In this document: one piece after another, positions 6,792 through 8,265 of the stretch
Layout of the letters: every line of letters starts with the position of its first letter
Numbering within the stretch: position 1 is the first letter of the stretch
NCBI GenBank assembly: GCA_028293055.1
Contig: JAQGLD010000003.1
Span: 1-8,265, forward strand
Source of the DNA: Alphaproteobacteria bacterium
GTDB lineage: Bacteria; Pseudomonadota; Alphaproteobacteria; Sphingomonadales; Sphingomonadaceae
Reading direction: 5' to 3'
Length of the DNA: 8,265 nucleotides
Translations under genes and position numbers: made by a program
The notes under the pieces: generated by a model
Seen by the model: only the letters and a program-made list of their open reading frames with translations
What the model was told of the DNA's origin: nothing
Database searches by the model: none

Positions 6792-8265
6792 ATGTCGGAC
6801 CTTGTCGAACCCGAAGCGCGCTCGGCGCAAACCCTCTCCCAGCCCGCCGCTATCCCGTTCGTCGTTCCGGCGAGTCGGTGGGACGACAGGTTGGCCTCCG
6901 GCATGTCCGCGGTCGAGTTGCTTCTCTATCGCTCGAACCTGCTGGGATCCGACCTCACCGTCACCAATTTCGGCGGCGGCAACACCTCCGCCAAGCTGGT
7001 CGAGAGCGATCCCCTCACCGGCGAGAAAGTCGATGTCCTCTGGGTCAAGGGCTCGGGCGGAGACATCGGGTCGATGAAGCTCGACGGTTTCGCCACCCTC
7101 TATCTCGACAAGTTCCGTTCGCTCGAAAAGCTGTACCGAGGCGTCGAGCTCGAGGACGAGATGGTCGCCTACCTGCCGCATTGCACGTTCGCGCTCAATC
7201 CGCGTCCAGCCTCGATCGACACTCCGCTCCACGGCCTGCTGCCGTACGCCCATGTCGACCATGTCCATCCCGATGCGATCATCGCGCTTGCGACCGCGGC
7301 CGACGGAGAGGCCGCGACCGCGGAAATCTGGGGCGGGAGGATCGGCTGGCTGCCCTGGAAGCGCCCCGGCTTCGAGCTCGGCGTGCAGGTACGCGATTTC
7401 GCCGCCGCCAATCCCGAATGCGTCGGCGCGATGATGGCCGGCCACGGAATCATCTGCTGGGCCGAGACCTCGCAGGCCTGCTACGAGCAGACGATCGGGC
7501 TGATCGCCGACGCCGCGGCCTATCTCAATGCGCGCATGGCCGGCCGTCCGGCGTTCGGCGGTAGCCGGGTGGCTCCGCTGCCGGCGGAGCAGCGCGCCGC
7601 GACCGCCGCCAGGCTGATGCCGCGGCTGCGCGGCCTGATGACCGGAGAGCGCGGCAAGATCGGTCACTTCTCGGACGATCCCGAAGCTCTGGAATTCGTC
7701 GGTTCGGCCGATTTCGAGCGGCTCGCCGCGGTCGGCACCTCCTGTCCGGACCATTTCCTGCGCACCAAGATCGCTCCGCTGACACTCGATCCGGCCCGGC
7801 TCGAAGACAAGGGCCATCTTGCCGAACGGCTCGAAGCCTATCGCGCCGGCTATGCCGCTTATTACGGACGCTGCGCCCGGCCGAGCGATCCGGCGATGCG
7901 GGATCCCAATCCGGTAGTCGTGCTGATCCCTGGTATCGGCCGCATCACCTTCGCCGCCGACAAGGCGACCGCGCGGATCGCCGGCGAATTCTACGGCAAT
8001 GCGATCAATGTGATGCGCGGCGCCGAAGCGCTTGGTGGCTATGTCGGTCTTCCCGAGCAGGAGGCATTCGACATCGAATATTGGGCGCTCGAGGAAGCCA
8101 AGCTGCAGCGCATGCCGAGGCCCAAGCCCCTCGTCGGCAAGATCGCGTTGATCACCGGCGGCGCCGGCGGCATCGGCGCTGCGACCGCCGCACGGATGCT
8201 TGGCGACGGCGCCTGCGTGATGCTGCTCGATCGCGAGGGCGATGCGCTCGACGGGGTCCGCGCGG
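6792..8265 (+). CDS. rhaD: Bifunctional L-rhamnulose-1-phosphate aldolase / short-chain dehydrogenase, 3' partial
   Basis: The frame is open from ATG 6792 to the right edge, giving 491 residues of a family usually near 690-700. Residues about 30-430 are a class II (zinc) aldolase domain with NFGGGNTSAK (59-68), WVKGSGGDIG (84-93), metal-site histidines in HVDHVHPDA (154-162) and another in AGHGIICW (216-223). From about 447 a short-chain dehydrogenase Rossmann domain begins, with glycine loop TGGAGGIG at 455-462. Asp480 at the end of the second strand suggests NAD preference. The catalytic Tyr-Lys lies beyond the edge. The aldolase splits L-rhamnulose-1-phosphate into dihydroxyacetone phosphate and L-lactaldehyde, and the fused dehydrogenase handles the lactaldehyde (oxidation to L-lactate in the RhaEW-type enzymes). 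It is cytoplasmic and divergent from the kinase-rhaT unit, with which it completes most of the rhamnose pathway. RhaI isomerase is expected downstream but is not visible. Confidence 0.92.
   Translation, partial: MSDLVEPEARSAQTLSQPAAIPFVVPASRWDDRLASGMSAVELLLYRSNLLGSDLTVTNFGGGNTSAKLVESDPLTGEKVDVLWVKGSGGDIGSMKLDGFATLYLDKFRSLEKLYRGVELEDEMVAYLPHCTFALNPRPASIDTPLHGLLPYAHVDHVHPDAIIALATAADGEAATAEIWGGRIGWLPWKRPGFELGVQVRDFAAANPECVGAMMAGHGIICWAETSQACYEQTIGLIADAAAYLNARMAGRPAFGGSRVAPLPAEQRAATAARLMPRLRGLMTGERGKIGHFSDDPEALEFVGSADFERLAAVGTSCPDHFLRTKIAPLTLDPARLEDKGHLAERLEAYRAGYAAYYGRCARPSDPAMRDPNPVVVLIPGIGRITFAADKATARIAGEFYGNAINVMRGAEALGGYVGLPEQEAFDIEYWALEEAKLQRMPRPKPLVGKIALITGGAGGIGAATAARMLGDGACVMLLDREGDALDGVRA

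Noticed and set aside
6606..7817. 403-codon open frame on the - strand running through the divergent promoter region and rhaD
   Set aside because: It is antisense to the aldolase domain, whose metal-site and glycine-loop motifs are intact. It also crosses the AT-rich promoter gap and shows no recognisable domain.

Overview
The window is GC-rich and densely coded, with a strong third-position G/C bias. The mix of genes (a signal-peptide tannase-family esterase, a CocE-type hydrolase, an FGGY kinase beside a RhaT transporter, a fused RhaD aldolase/dehydrogenase) and the intergenic palindrome built on CCCGGCGAAGGCCGGG suggest an alphaproteobacterium, most likely of the Sphingomonadales. This is inference from style and gene content; the window has no rRNA or tRNA to confirm it.

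Left block (1-3976, + strand): three unrelated-by-sequence serine hydrolases of the alpha/beta fold in one tight unit. The first is a CocE/PepX_C-type hydrolase cut by the left edge. The second is a tannase/feruloyl-esterase family protein whose ATG overlaps the first gene's TGA. The third is a smaller exported alpha/beta hydrolase starting one base after the second gene's stop. The second and third have clear signal peptides, so the unit looks like a periplasmic or secreted set of ester/amide hydrolases. Their substrates cannot be read from sequence.

Middle (3977-4110): a short gap between convergent units. It holds a large inverted repeat whose two arms are each perfect hairpins.

Right block (4111-8265): an L-rhamnose catabolism locus. 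On the - strand an FGGY sugar kinase is followed 78 bases later by the L-rhamnose/H+ symporter gene rhaT. Divergent from them, across a 104-base AT-richer promoter region, is rhaD, a fused class II L-rhamnulose-1-phosphate aldolase and short-chain dehydrogenase, cut by the right edge. Together they would import L-rhamnose, phosphorylate L-rhamnulose, split it to DHAP and L-lactaldehyde, and oxidise or reduce the lactaldehyde. The isomerase (rhaI), mutarotase and regulator are not in the window and are expected just outside it.

The most unusual observation is that the CocE-type protein carries cysteines immediately before its nucleophile serine and immediately after its catalytic histidine. 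This is the same CS-D-HC arrangement that marks the tannase family encoded by the next gene. I found no clearly new multi-gene system; the rest is a recognisable catabolic region. No gene-free stretch exceeds 300 bases.
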